From the NCBI GenBank assembly GCA_027001105.1, contig JALTMZ010000109.1, forward strand, positions 1 through 5,060: 5,060 nt of DNA, written 5' to 3'. Numbering within the stretch: the stretch's first letter is position 1; each line of letters starts with the position of its first letter. The notes beneath the pieces are model-generated. The model made no database searches, was not told where the DNA came from, and saw only the letters and a list, made by a program, of their open reading frames with translations. The stretch is from Thermococcus sp. Lineage in GTDB: Archaea > Methanobacteriota_B > Thermococci > Thermococcales > Thermococcaceae. This document shows, piece by piece, positions 1 through 4,357 of this stretch. A program made the position numbers and the translations under genes.

Positions 1-1038
1 TTCAAATGGTCCGTGTCTCCTCATGTACTCTGTGATCTCCAATGCTTTTTGTCTTGCCCAGTCAAATGCTGGATCGTCAAAGAGGTCAACTGGGCCGATC
101 AGCTTTCCTTCTGGGCTTATCTGCCACCCCAAAGCTACAGCTCTTGGAGGTCCATCGAACCTTGAGGGGGTTGCGTATTTGAGGGGTACGGGCATTATTG
201 GTCCGTTGTGACTTCCACGCATCCAGCCACTTACCAAGTGCGGAAATGCAAAGGGCTCAAGAACCTCTCCAAGAGCTGGCAAACCACTCTGTGCTCTCAC
301 TATTGCGACGGGATCGTCTTTTCCCACATACTCGCCGGCAATTTCATAGAGCTTCTCTGTAGAAACGACGGCGACTGGTTCATCCTTTGGGAGTTTATGG
401 CCATCCTTGGGGAATACCCTTTTTATTACATATCTGGATTTTGCCCCAATCAATGCCAGAATGTCATACATTTCCTCTGGAGAATTCATTATTACTCTTT
501 TGTGCTCTCTGATGTCCCAAATTTCAAATCTGAAGCCCATATGCATGTTTGGATCGATCACAAGTCCTGCAGTGTTGAAAGGATCTGCAAACATTCTGAA
601 GATTGGGAGGTTAAATGCTCCTGGTTCAGTTTTATCCATGTGGAAAGTTACTATTGGCTCGCTTTTTCTTATTGTTATCTCCATTTCTGCCGCTCCAGGT
701 CCCATCCCTCTGATGTTTCCACTGAATGCATCTTTAAGCAAATCTTGACCAGCTCCATAAAGACCGAGTTCTTTGGCTGTCTTTGTTGCTTCTTTAAATG
801 TTTCCCATGCAAGTCCATGGATATCTGGGCTGTCGGTTCCTTTTTTGTGTGTCATTATCAATTGCAGATCATCGCCACAGTATGTGACGTGGAAGTCTAT
901 GATTGTTCCCTCTTTTTTTGCTTTAGATAATATTTCTCTGGCTTTCTCTATCAATGCTGGGTGAACCTTGTGGTGTCCTGGCCATCCCCCAATATCTGCT
1001 TTTATTACGCTAATTGTTATCTTTTCCCCAACTGCCAC
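1..1038 (-). CDS. fbp: Fructose-1,6-bisphosphate aldolase/phosphatase (class V FBPase), C-terminus cut by window edge
   Basis: This bifunctional gluconeogenic enzyme of archaea condenses dihydroxyacetone phosphate with glyceraldehyde 3-phosphate and then removes the 1-phosphate to give fructose 6-phosphate in the cytoplasm. 346 codons are present and run off the left edge; the family is about 375 residues, so roughly the last 30 are missing. Residues matching the family's Mg2+ ligands are visible: Asp15 and His22 (in DIGGWPGH), Asp56-Asp57 (CGDD), Gln98 (GAGQD) and Asp135 (HMDKTEPG). The Schiff-base lysine is Lys240, with Tyr237, in the YVGKDDP segment. The start is placed at the GTG at 1038, giving MAVGEKITIS, because GGTGAT (1043-1048) then sits four bases upstream and this N-terminus resembles those I recall from Pyrococcus and Thermococcus. 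The ATG at 1044 overlaps that Shine-Dalgarno sequence and would add only two residues. The promoter at 1071-1087 and the operator at 1101-1117 point to induction during gluconeogenic growth. Identity is very secure. Confidence 0.97.
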   Translation of the reverse strand, partial: MAVGEKITISVIKADIGGWPGHHKVHPALIEKAREILSKAKKEGTIIDFHVTYCGDDLQLIMTHKKGTDSPDIHGLAWETFKEATKTAKELGLYGAGQDLLKDAFSGNIRGMGPGAAEMEITIRKSEPIVTFHMDKTEPGAFNLPIFRMFADPFNTAGLVIDPNMHMGFRFEIWDIREHKRVIMNSPEEMYDILALIGAKSRYVIKRVFPKDGHKLPKDEPVAVVSTEKLYEIAGEYVGKDDPVAIVRAQSGLPALGEVLEPFAFPHLVSGWMRGSHNGPIMPVPLKYATPSRFDGPPRAVALGWQISPEGKLIGPVDLFDDPAFDWARQKALEITEYMRRHGPFE

Positions 1039-1070
1039 TTTCATCACCAAGTAATTTATAAGTTATTTTA

Positions 1071-1087
1071 AGCTTATAAAATTTTGT
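1071..1087 (-). promoter_or_regulatory. BRE/TATA promoter of fbp
   Basis: Read on the minus strand, an A-rich BRE-like stretch runs into TTTATAAGCT (1071-1080). The box centre lies about 38 bases from the GTG start, predicting transcription start near 1050 and a very short leader that just includes the ribosome binding site. This is inferred from position and composition only. Confidence 0.65.
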
Positions 1088-1100
1088 TAATGCAAACATG

Positions 1101-1117
1101 TATCACTACAAATGATA
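1101..1117. promoter_or_regulatory. Thermococcales glycolytic motif (Tgr/TrmBL1 operator) upstream of fbp
   Basis: The 17 bases read TATCAC-TACAA-ATGATA. The Thermococcales glycolytic motif is TATCAC-N5-GTGATA, so 11 of the 12 specified positions match with exact spacing. Tgr (TrmBL1) is known to bind this motif. Copies upstream of BRE/TATA are associated with activation of gluconeogenic genes, and copies downstream with repression of glycolytic genes. Here the site is about 20 bp upstream of the fbp TATA box on the fbp-sense strand, the activating arrangement, and it fits the gene's gluconeogenic role. Confidence 0.85.
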
Positions 1118-1160
1118 CAAAGAATCAGTAAAAAACAGGATATTCAGCAAGATATAATTT

Positions 1161-1173
1161 AGAAAAACAAAAG
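1161..1173 (-). terminator. Poly-T terminator downstream of the 77-residue gene
   Basis: On the minus strand, about 25 bases after the stop codon of the gene at 1198-1431, there is a T-rich run CTTTTGTTTTTCT. Archaeal RNA polymerase terminates at such runs without needing a hairpin. It lies before the fbp operator, so it would separate the two minus-strand transcripts. Confidence 0.5.
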
Positions 1174-1197
1174 TATAATAGATATTTTTACAACGCA

Positions 1198-1431
1198 TTA
1201 CTCGCATATATCGGTCCATCCAAATTCTTCTTTCACTACCTTGATCAGGTTCTTGAGCTCTTCTTTCTTGATATTAACGGTGCTTGTTGCGCCTACAAGA
1301 GCTATAATCCCATGAATCTCTTCCTGTACTTGTATAACGTCGTCACTGACCTTAATGAGTTTAAGCTCTCTCTTTGCTACCTCATCCTCGCTGATCTTAA
1401 ATTTGTCTTGACCAATCATTATAGCACTCAT
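1198..1431 (-). CDS. Conserved-looking small protein of unknown function (77 aa)
   Basis: I do not recognise a named family. The product is a small, soluble, charged protein with no signal peptide or membrane segment. It has a Lys/Glu-rich helical start (residues 8-27) and a central hydrophobic strand-like segment, IHGIIALVGATSTV (39-52). A probable amphipathic C-terminal helix, KKEELKNLIKVVKEEFG (55-71), follows. A single Cys lies two residues from the C-terminus. The start is set at the ATG at 1431 because GGTGA (1436-1440) lies five bases upstream; GTG or TTG starts at 1440 or 1443 would destroy or overlap that site. It has its own TATA-like element and a poly-T run after the stop, so it is probably transcribed alone. 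Good start signals and protein-like composition support a real gene. It lies behind fbp on the same strand, but the fbp promoter is separate, so co-function is only a guess. Confidence 0.8.
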   Translation of the reverse strand: MSAIMIGQDKFKISEDEVAKRELKLIKVSDDVIQVQEEIHGIIALVGATSTVNIKKEELKNLIKVVKEEFGWTDICE

Positions 1432-1462
1432 GGTGCTCACCAAATATTTTTGTAAGCTAAAG

Positions 1463-1476
1463 TTAATAAAATTTCC
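1463..1476 (-). promoter_or_regulatory. Probable BRE/TATA of the 77-residue gene
   Basis: On the minus strand GGAAA followed by TTTTATTAA resembles BRE plus a TATA box. Its position predicts transcription start around 1441-1443, just ahead of the GGTGA ribosome binding site. It faces away from the tRNA-Trp promoter at 1488-1497. Confidence 0.5.
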
Positions 1477-1487
1477 GCCCAGGCATA

Positions 1488-1497
1488 AAGCTTATAA
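1488..1497 (+). promoter_or_regulatory. TATA box of tRNA-Trp
   Basis: AAGCTTATAA on the plus strand lies about 35 bases before the first base of the tRNA. With the usual 25-27 base spacing this predicts initiation near 1518-1520 and a leader of about 10 bases to be removed by RNase P. The upstream BRE-like bases are weak. Confidence 0.6.
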
Positions 1498-1562
1498 GTT
1501 GGTACACTGGTAAAGGAGTATTGAACATGGGGGCGTGGTGTAGCCTGGTCCATCATCGCGGG

Positions 1563-1632
1563 CTCCAGAGGTGTGAAGACAGGCGGGTTTGCTGATTGGG
1601 GATGAGCCTTTGGAGCTCTGACCCGGAGAAAC
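1563..1632 (+). other. Bulge-helix-bulge splicing motif of pre-tRNA-Trp
   Basis: CTCC (1563-1566) pairs with GGAG (1625-1628) to give the four-pair central helix. On one side is the three-base bulge A1567-G1568-A1569, and on the other A1629-A1630-A1631. Cutting after the second base of each bulge gives G1568/A1569 and A1630/A1631, exactly the 37/38 junctions required by the cloverleaf. The anticodon stem forms the outer helix. The inner helix next to 1570-1571 is short (G-G with C-C). This is the standard substrate of archaeal EndA. Confidence 0.92.
1569..1630 (+). ncRNA. Intron-encoded box C/D guide RNA targeting C34 and C39 of tRNA-Trp
   Basis: The intron contains box C GUGAAGA (1573-1579), D' CUGA (1592-1595), C' GGGAUGA (1599-1605) and D CUGA (1618-1621). 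C-D' and C'-D are each exactly 12 bases apart, and D'-C' is 3 bases, the compact archaeal geometry. The D' guide (1583-1590, GCGGGTTT) is complementary to 1629-1636. Its fifth base before D', G1587, faces C1632, tRNA position 39. The D guide (1609-1616, TTTGGAGC) is complementary to 1562-1569 with one G-U pair. Its fifth base, G1613, faces C1565, the wobble base C34. By the N+5 rule these two bases would receive 2'-O-methyl groups from L7Ae, Nop5 and fibrillarin. Haloferax and Pyrococcus tRNA-Trp introns are known to do the same at positions 34 and 39. Boxes C and C' each depart from RUGAUGA at one position. Confidence 0.92.
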
Positions 1633-1696
1633 CCGCGGACCGGGGTTCAAATCCCCGCGCCCCCACCACAATTTTAACAGAAGCTTTACTGACAAA

Positions 1697-1724
1697 GTTA
1701 ACACTCTTTTATGAGTTTGTTAAC
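1697..1724. repeat. Imperfect inverted repeat between tRNA-Trp and the Lrp gene
   Basis: GTTAACACTC (1697-1706) and GAGTTTGTTAAC (1713-1724) are inverted copies except for a two-base bulge, and could fold into a hairpin with a loop of TTTTAT. It lies about 30 bases beyond the tRNA 3' end and on the far side of the Lrp gene's poly-T stretch. It could help tRNA termination (a T4 run lies in the loop), or be chance AT-rich sequence. The rest of 1669-1796 holds no gene I can support. Confidence 0.4.
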
Positions 1725-1764
1725 CAAGTTTGTATGGGGCTCATATAATTCCTCGCAACATCAT

Positions 1765-1779
1765 AAAAACAGAAAGGAG
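1765..1779 (-). terminator. Poly-T terminator of the Lrp/AsnC gene
   Basis: About 20 bases after the Lrp-family stop, the minus strand reads CTCCTTTCTGTTTTT, a pyrimidine run ending in five Ts (1765-1769). It is suitable for intrinsic archaeal termination. No hairpin is evident. Confidence 0.45.
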
Positions 1780-1796
1780 AACGCTAATCATCGCCC

Positions 1797-2249
1797 TCAT
1801 ACATCTTCTTTTACTGTAACGAATGAAACCATTGTAACTGTTTGATCTATCCCCTTTATCTCCCGTAATTTGTCAATTACTATTTTTCCGATGTCTTCAG
1901 CTGATGCCGCTCTGACCTTTATTAACAGATCCCACTCCCCGGCAATTATATGGACTTCATAAACTCCATTAATGGTTGCAACTCTTTCAGCTACCTCTCG
2001 CTGGGTGAGTCCAGAATCTGGATCATAACGTGCTAAAATGAACGCTGTGGTTCCCAAATTTAGCTTTTTGTAATTTGGCTTTATAGTGAACTTCTCTATA
2101 ACTCCTTCTTCAACGAGTTTCTTTATGCGATAGTGGACAGTTGTTCTGGGTATTCCAAGCTTTTTACTCAGTGCTGCTATGTTTTCTCTTGCGTTCTTTT
2201 TTAATTCTTCCAAAAGTCTCAAATCTATTTTGTCCAAAACCTCCCCCAT
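1797..2249 (-). CDS. Lrp/AsnC family transcriptional regulator
   Basis: This is a 150-residue DNA-binding regulator of the feast/famine type. Residues 4-52 form the AsnC-type helix-turn-helix: KIDLRLLEELKKNAR, then ALSKKLGI, then a recognition helix beginning PRTTVHYRIKKL at 34. Residues 66-146 form the RAM alpha-beta sandwich that mediates oligomerisation and effector binding, including the GEWDLLIKV strand (104-112). Length and domain order are typical of the family. The start is put at the ATG at 2249 because a GAGGGGT sequence lies four bases upstream, as at neighbouring genes, and the HTH begins soon after. An ATG at 2273 would add MTIPRGVR and has a poorer ribosome binding site. It has its own TATA box overlapping the end of rdgB, so it can be expressed independently of that upstream gene. 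Effector and targets cannot be told from sequence alone. Confidence 0.93.
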   Translation of the reverse strand: MGEVLDKIDLRLLEELKKNARENIAALSKKLGIPRTTVHYRIKKLVEEGVIEKFTIKPNYKKLNLGTTAFILARYDPDSGLTQREVAERVATINGVYEVHIIAGEWDLLIKVRAASAEDIGKIVIDKLREIKGIDQTVTMVSFVTVKEDV

Positions 2250-2310
2250 CCTAACCCCTCGCGGTATTGTCATTTCTTCAACTCATGAGCTATTCCATTT
2301 GTCGTTTAAC

Positions 2311-2327
2311 CATTATATAAGGTTTTC
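2311..2327 (-). promoter_or_regulatory. BRE/TATA promoter of the Lrp/AsnC gene, overlapping the rdgB stop
   Basis: On the minus strand GGAAAACC followed by TTATATAATG is a strong BRE/TATA match. It overlaps the last codons and TAA stop (2313-2315) of rdgB. Initiation is predicted near 2290, at a perfect CTCATGAG palindrome (2282-2289), leaving a leader of about 40 bases to the ATG at 2249 or 17 to the ATG at 2273. Confidence 0.65.
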
Positions 2328-2867
2328 CTTTAGCCATTTTGAAAATGTCTCTAATGCTCTGCCCCTATGGGATATCTTGTTCTTTTCTTCTGTTGTCATT
2401 TCGGCAAATGTTTTATTGAATCCTTCGGGAATAAATATTGGGTCAAATCCAAAACCGAGATTTCCTCTTTTTTTGTATCCAATTCTCCCGTTTACTATTC
2501 CTTTAAAAATGTGTATCTTCCCATCATAATATCCAATAACACTTTTAAAGTATGCTTTTCTGTTTTCAACTCCATCCATAAGCTTTAAAATGCCTTCATT
2601 TCCGAGAGTTTTGAAAACATACGCGGAGTAAACTCCTGGAAATCCATTCAATGCTTCAATAAACAGCCCCGAGTCATCTATGAAAAACGGTTTGTCAATC
2701 TTATCTTTAAGCCATTCAATGGCAAATTTGACGACCTCTTCCAGATCTTTTGCCTGGATTTCTGGATACTCAATTTTTTGCTGGATAATTTTAACTCCCA
2801 TAGGAGCAAAATATCCTTGGGCCTCCTTGAGTTTCCCGCTGTTTGATGTTATGAATATTATCTCCAT
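2313..2867 (-). CDS. rdgB: XTP/dITP diphosphatase (HAM1/RdgB family)
   Basis: This cytoplasmic house-cleaning enzyme hydrolyses non-canonical purine triphosphates (XTP, ITP, dITP) to monophosphate plus pyrophosphate, keeping deaminated bases out of nucleic acids. The 184 residues match the usual family length. Family signatures are present in order: the N-terminal SNSGKLKEA loop (8-16) with Lys12, and [12 protein letters not shown] (62-73) with the Mg2+-binding and catalytic Asp64-Asp65. They are followed by NGFPGVYSA (74-82), the GFGFDPIF base-recognition segment (138-145), and SHRGRA (166-171). The start is the ATG at 2867, with GGTGGT (2872-2877) four bases upstream. Earlier in-frame GTG or TTG codons (up to 2879) overlap that site and add only four residues. 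It lies upstream of the Lrp gene on the same strand with a 63-bp gap holding a separate promoter, and is divergent from the LEA14-like gene. Confidence 0.97.
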   Translation of the reverse strand: MEIIFITSNSGKLKEAQGYFAPMGVKIIQQKIEYPEIQAKDLEEVVKFAIEWLKDKIDKPFFIDDSGLFIEALNGFPGVYSAYVFKTLGNEGILKLMDGVENRKAYFKSVIGYYDGKIHIFKGIVNGRIGYKKRGNLGFGFDPIFIPEGFNKTFAEMTTEEKNKISHRGRALETFSKWLKENLI

Positions 2868-2883
2868 CCCTACCACCAATAAC

Positions 2884-2896
2884 GATTAAATATCCT
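2884..2896 (+). promoter_or_regulatory. Possible TATA element of the LEA14-like gene
   Basis: GATTAAATATCCT lies about 37 bases before the ATG at 2927 and predicts initiation near 2915, so the leader would be very short. It interleaves with the divergent rdgB promoter (2901-2913), so the two may compete. Confidence 0.4.
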
Positions 2897-2900
2897 AATT

Positions 2901-2913
2901 CCAAAATAAAAGT
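2901..2913 (-). promoter_or_regulatory. Probable TATA element of rdgB
   Basis: The minus-strand sequence ACTTTTATTTTGG lies about 40 bases before the rdgB ATG. It predicts initiation near 2880, immediately before the GGTGGT ribosome binding site. Confidence 0.45.
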
Positions 2914-2926
2914 TTGGGTAATTAAA

Positions 2927-3820
2927 ATGAAGAAGGTAGTGGTGGTGCTTATCTTTTTGCTGGTGATGTCCTTTGGCATATATCACAAAGCCGGGGAGTA
3001 CATAGGCTCAGCTTATGTTTTGGGAGCTAAGTTAAATCTTATTGAAGTCTCTGATGATTCCCTTGTTTTTACGGTTGCTGTAATTGTTCCTAATCCCATA
3101 ACTCTGGATGTCAAATATGCTTCTCATAATCTCGGTTTATACTATGATGATCATCTCTTGGCTGTTGTCAATACATCTTCGGGAGTATTGGTTGGGGGTT
3201 CTAAAAATACAATTATGTATGAAGGTAGGATTCCTATGGAAGCATTGAAACAATGGTTCTACTATCATGCAGCCCGTGGATGGCGTTCTGAACTCTATAT
3301 AAAAGGGAGAATTGTTGTGCAATTTGGACCAGTAAAGGCTCCCATCTACGTTCATTCAAAGATTAAAGAAGTGTCTTCAAACCCATTTGCTGAAATCATC
3401 AATAGAGAGTTTTGGGGAAGAGAAGAAAATGTTGGGTATTATAAGCTTCAGTATCCTTCGGTAAAGTTCTCGGGAGTTACGTGGGATGGGAGAACGCTCA
3501 GAATGAAACTCACATACATTAACAATTCCACATCTCCTATTTTAGTCCAATTTCCAACTTATGAGTTTAGAGCAAATAACATAACCCTCGGAACAACTGT
3601 TACTGATTCAATTCTAATTCCCGGTAAGAGCACAGTTGAAAGTGAAGTGGTTATAGATACCCAAAATATTGAAAAGTTCTTGTTTTTACATTTTGCGAAT
3701 GGAGAAAAAACAGTATTTGAAATATCAATGGAAGGGTCGATAAAGTATCTTGGGATAACAAAAAGAGGAAAAATATTTGACATAAAATTTACATACAGAA
3801 CAGATATTTTCAGTCGATAG
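2927..3820 (+). CDS. Membrane-anchored protein with two LEA14/WHy-like domains, function unknown
   Basis: The 297-residue product begins with two lysines and one hydrophobic helix (residues 4-19, VVVVLIFLLVMSFGIY). No clear signal-peptidase site and no lipobox Cys follow, so it is probably an N-terminal anchor with the body outside the cell. The rest looks like two beta-sandwich repeats. The first (about 30-147) has the pattern of LEA14/WHy domains: a buried strand, VPNPITLDVKY (54-64), an exposed LYYDDHLLAV hairpin, a Gly/Ser turn, and a closing KGRIVVQFGPVKAPI strand pair (126-140). The second (about 175-292) repeats this with a YINNSTSPILVQFP segment (197-210) and ends IFDIKFTY. WHy domains are linked to desiccation and stress tolerance, and in archaea the role is unknown. 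The start has GGGTAAT (2916-2922) four bases upstream. The 3' end overlaps the convergent COG1839 gene by 11 bp. LEA14 assignment rests on pattern only. Confidence 0.85.
   Translation: MKKVVVVLIFLLVMSFGIYHKAGEYIGSAYVLGAKLNLIEVSDDSLVFTVAVIVPNPITLDVKYASHNLGLYYDDHLLAVVNTSSGVLVGGSKNTIMYEGRIPMEALKQWFYYHAARGWRSELYIKGRIVVQFGPVKAPIYVHSKIKEVSSNPFAEIINREFWGREENVGYYKLQYPSVKFSGVTWDGRTLRMKLTYINNSTSPILVQFPTYEFRANNITLGTTVTDSILIPGKSTVESEVVIDTQNIEKFLFLHFANGEKTVFEISMEGSIKYLGITKRGKIFDIKFTYRTDIFSR
3760..3773 (-). terminator. Possible poly-T terminator of the COG1839 gene, inside the convergent gene
   Basis: On the minus strand two T5 runs (within TTTTTCCTCTTTTT) occur about 37-50 bases after the stop codon at 3810. 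They lie within the 3' coding end of the LEA14-like gene, where they encode a Lys/Arg/Gly-rich turn. They may end the minus-strand transcript. Confidence 0.35.
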
Positions 3821-4298
3821 TGTATCCTATTTTTTCTACGAGTTCTCTTCTCTCTTTCTTCTGTTCATCCGTTTCAATTTTGTTCGCCGCTTTACCATCA
3901 ACGATTCCTAACACAGCTCTTCCCAGTTCTGTTTCTGCAACAATAACTTGCATTGGATTTTCGCTTGCTCCATAGACCATGGCAACTGCAGGATGGTTCT
4001 TAACAGTGTTAAGGACATTTATTGGAAATGCATTTTTCATTAAAATTACAAAGACATGTCCAGCTCCAATTTTTACAGCATTCTTCGCGGCAAGCTCTTC
4101 AAGTTGCCTGTCATTTCCGGTATATCTCGTCAGCTGTGGCTTTGCTTCGTTCATGGCTATTCCAAATTTAATCCCGGGAACGGTTGTTAATAATGCTCTC
4201 GCTAAATCATCAACTGTGAATATTGAGAAGTTGCCTTGTCCGATTATACATTCAACGCCTTCTGGTTTTTCGATGTCAACAACCTCAATCTTAACCAT
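3810..4298 (-). CDS. COG1839 / 'adenosine-specific kinase' family protein
   Basis: This 162-residue cytoplasmic protein matches the small archaeal family annotated as adenosine-specific kinase (Pfam Adenosine_kin). The best-known relative is Pyrobaculum PAE2307, whose structure binds adenosine/AMP. Kinase activity is weakly supported in the family, so the name should be treated as provisional. Recognisable family segments are ECIIGQGNFSIFTVDDL (16-32) and PGIKFGIAMNEAKPQLTRYTG (41-61). KIGAGHVFVILMKNAFPINVLN (77-98) follows, then the C-terminal VIVAETELGRAVLGIVDG (118-135). The start at 4298 has GGTGAT (4303-4308) four bases upstream; the ATG at 4304 overlaps that site, and longer upstream extensions lack family similarity. 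It is convergent with and overlaps the LEA14-like gene by 11 bp. It is divergent from the regulator at 4358, with 59 bp between starts. Confidence 0.9.
   Translation of the reverse strand: MVKIEVVDIEKPEGVECIIGQGNFSIFTVDDLARALLTTVPGIKFGIAMNEAKPQLTRYTGNDRQLEELAAKNAVKIGAGHVFVILMKNAFPINVLNTVKNHPAVAMVYGASENPMQVIVAETELGRAVLGIVDGKAANKIETDEQKKERRELVEKIGYTID
3830..3835 (+). terminator. T6 terminator of the LEA14-like gene
   Basis: Six consecutive Ts begin ten bases after the TAG stop at 3818-3820. They are a plausible intrinsic terminator. The run falls inside the last codons of the convergent COG1839 gene. Confidence 0.5.
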
Positions 4299-4308
4299 AA
4301 CCATCACC

Positions 4309-4321
4309 AAAAATAATTTAA
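4309..4321 (+). promoter_or_regulatory. Possible TATA element of the two-HTH regulator gene
   Basis: AAAAATAATTTAA (4308-4320 region) on the plus strand could be BRE/TATA, predicting initiation near 4342 and a 16-base leader to the ATG at 4358. It lies next to the COG1839 ribosome binding site on the opposite strand, so the two divergent transcription units overlap at their 5' ends. Confidence 0.35.
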
Positions 4322-4330
4322 TTCCGAGGG

Positions 4331-4344
4331 CATAAAACTTTTTC
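4331..4344 (-). promoter_or_regulatory. BRE/TATA promoter of the COG1839 gene
   Basis: The minus strand reads GAAAAAGTTTTATG, a good BRE plus TATA match. It is centred about 37 bases before the ATG at 4298 and predicts initiation near 4309, right before the GGTGAT site. Confidence 0.6.
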
Positions 4345-4357
4345 TTAGTGGGGTCAG

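Larger units (their letters stand above)
1529..1668 (+). tRNA. tRNA-Trp(CCA) with a 62-nt intron
   Basis: The cloverleaf folds cleanly once the intron is removed. The acceptor stem GGGGGCG (1529-1535) pairs with CGCCCCC (1658-1664), discriminator A is 1665, and CCA (1666-1668) is encoded. The D-arm spans 1538-1556 with G18G19 at 1547-1548. The anticodon stem GCGGG (1558-1562) pairs with CCCGC (1632-1636). The loop is C-U-CCA-G-A, with anticodon CCA at 1565-1567, which reads UGG (Trp). The variable loop is GGAC (1637-1640). The T-arm is CGGGG-TTCAAAT-CCCCG (1641-1657). G15 (1543) can form the Levitt pair with C48 (1640). The intron 1569-1630 sits at the canonical 37/38 position, so the exons are 1529-1568 and 1631-1668. 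The opposite-strand reading frame here is an artefact of the tRNA. Confidence 0.97.

Noticed and set aside
208..964. Plus-strand reading frames of up to 240 codons within the left end
   Set aside because: They are antisense to fbp, rich in Cys, Trp and Phe as expected for shadow frames, and the fbp frame is unambiguous.
1492..1704. 70-codon minus-strand reading frame across the tRNA
   Set aside because: It is the complement of the tRNA-Trp gene; its open frame comes from GC-rich tRNA stems, and it has no ribosome binding site or coding character.
1738..1800. A free-standing box C/D sRNA on the minus strand, suggested by AUGAUUA- and AUGAUGU-like segments
   Set aside because: No CUGA box D follows at the right spacing and box D' would be CUGU; the segments lie in the Lrp gene's 3' tail and look coincidental.
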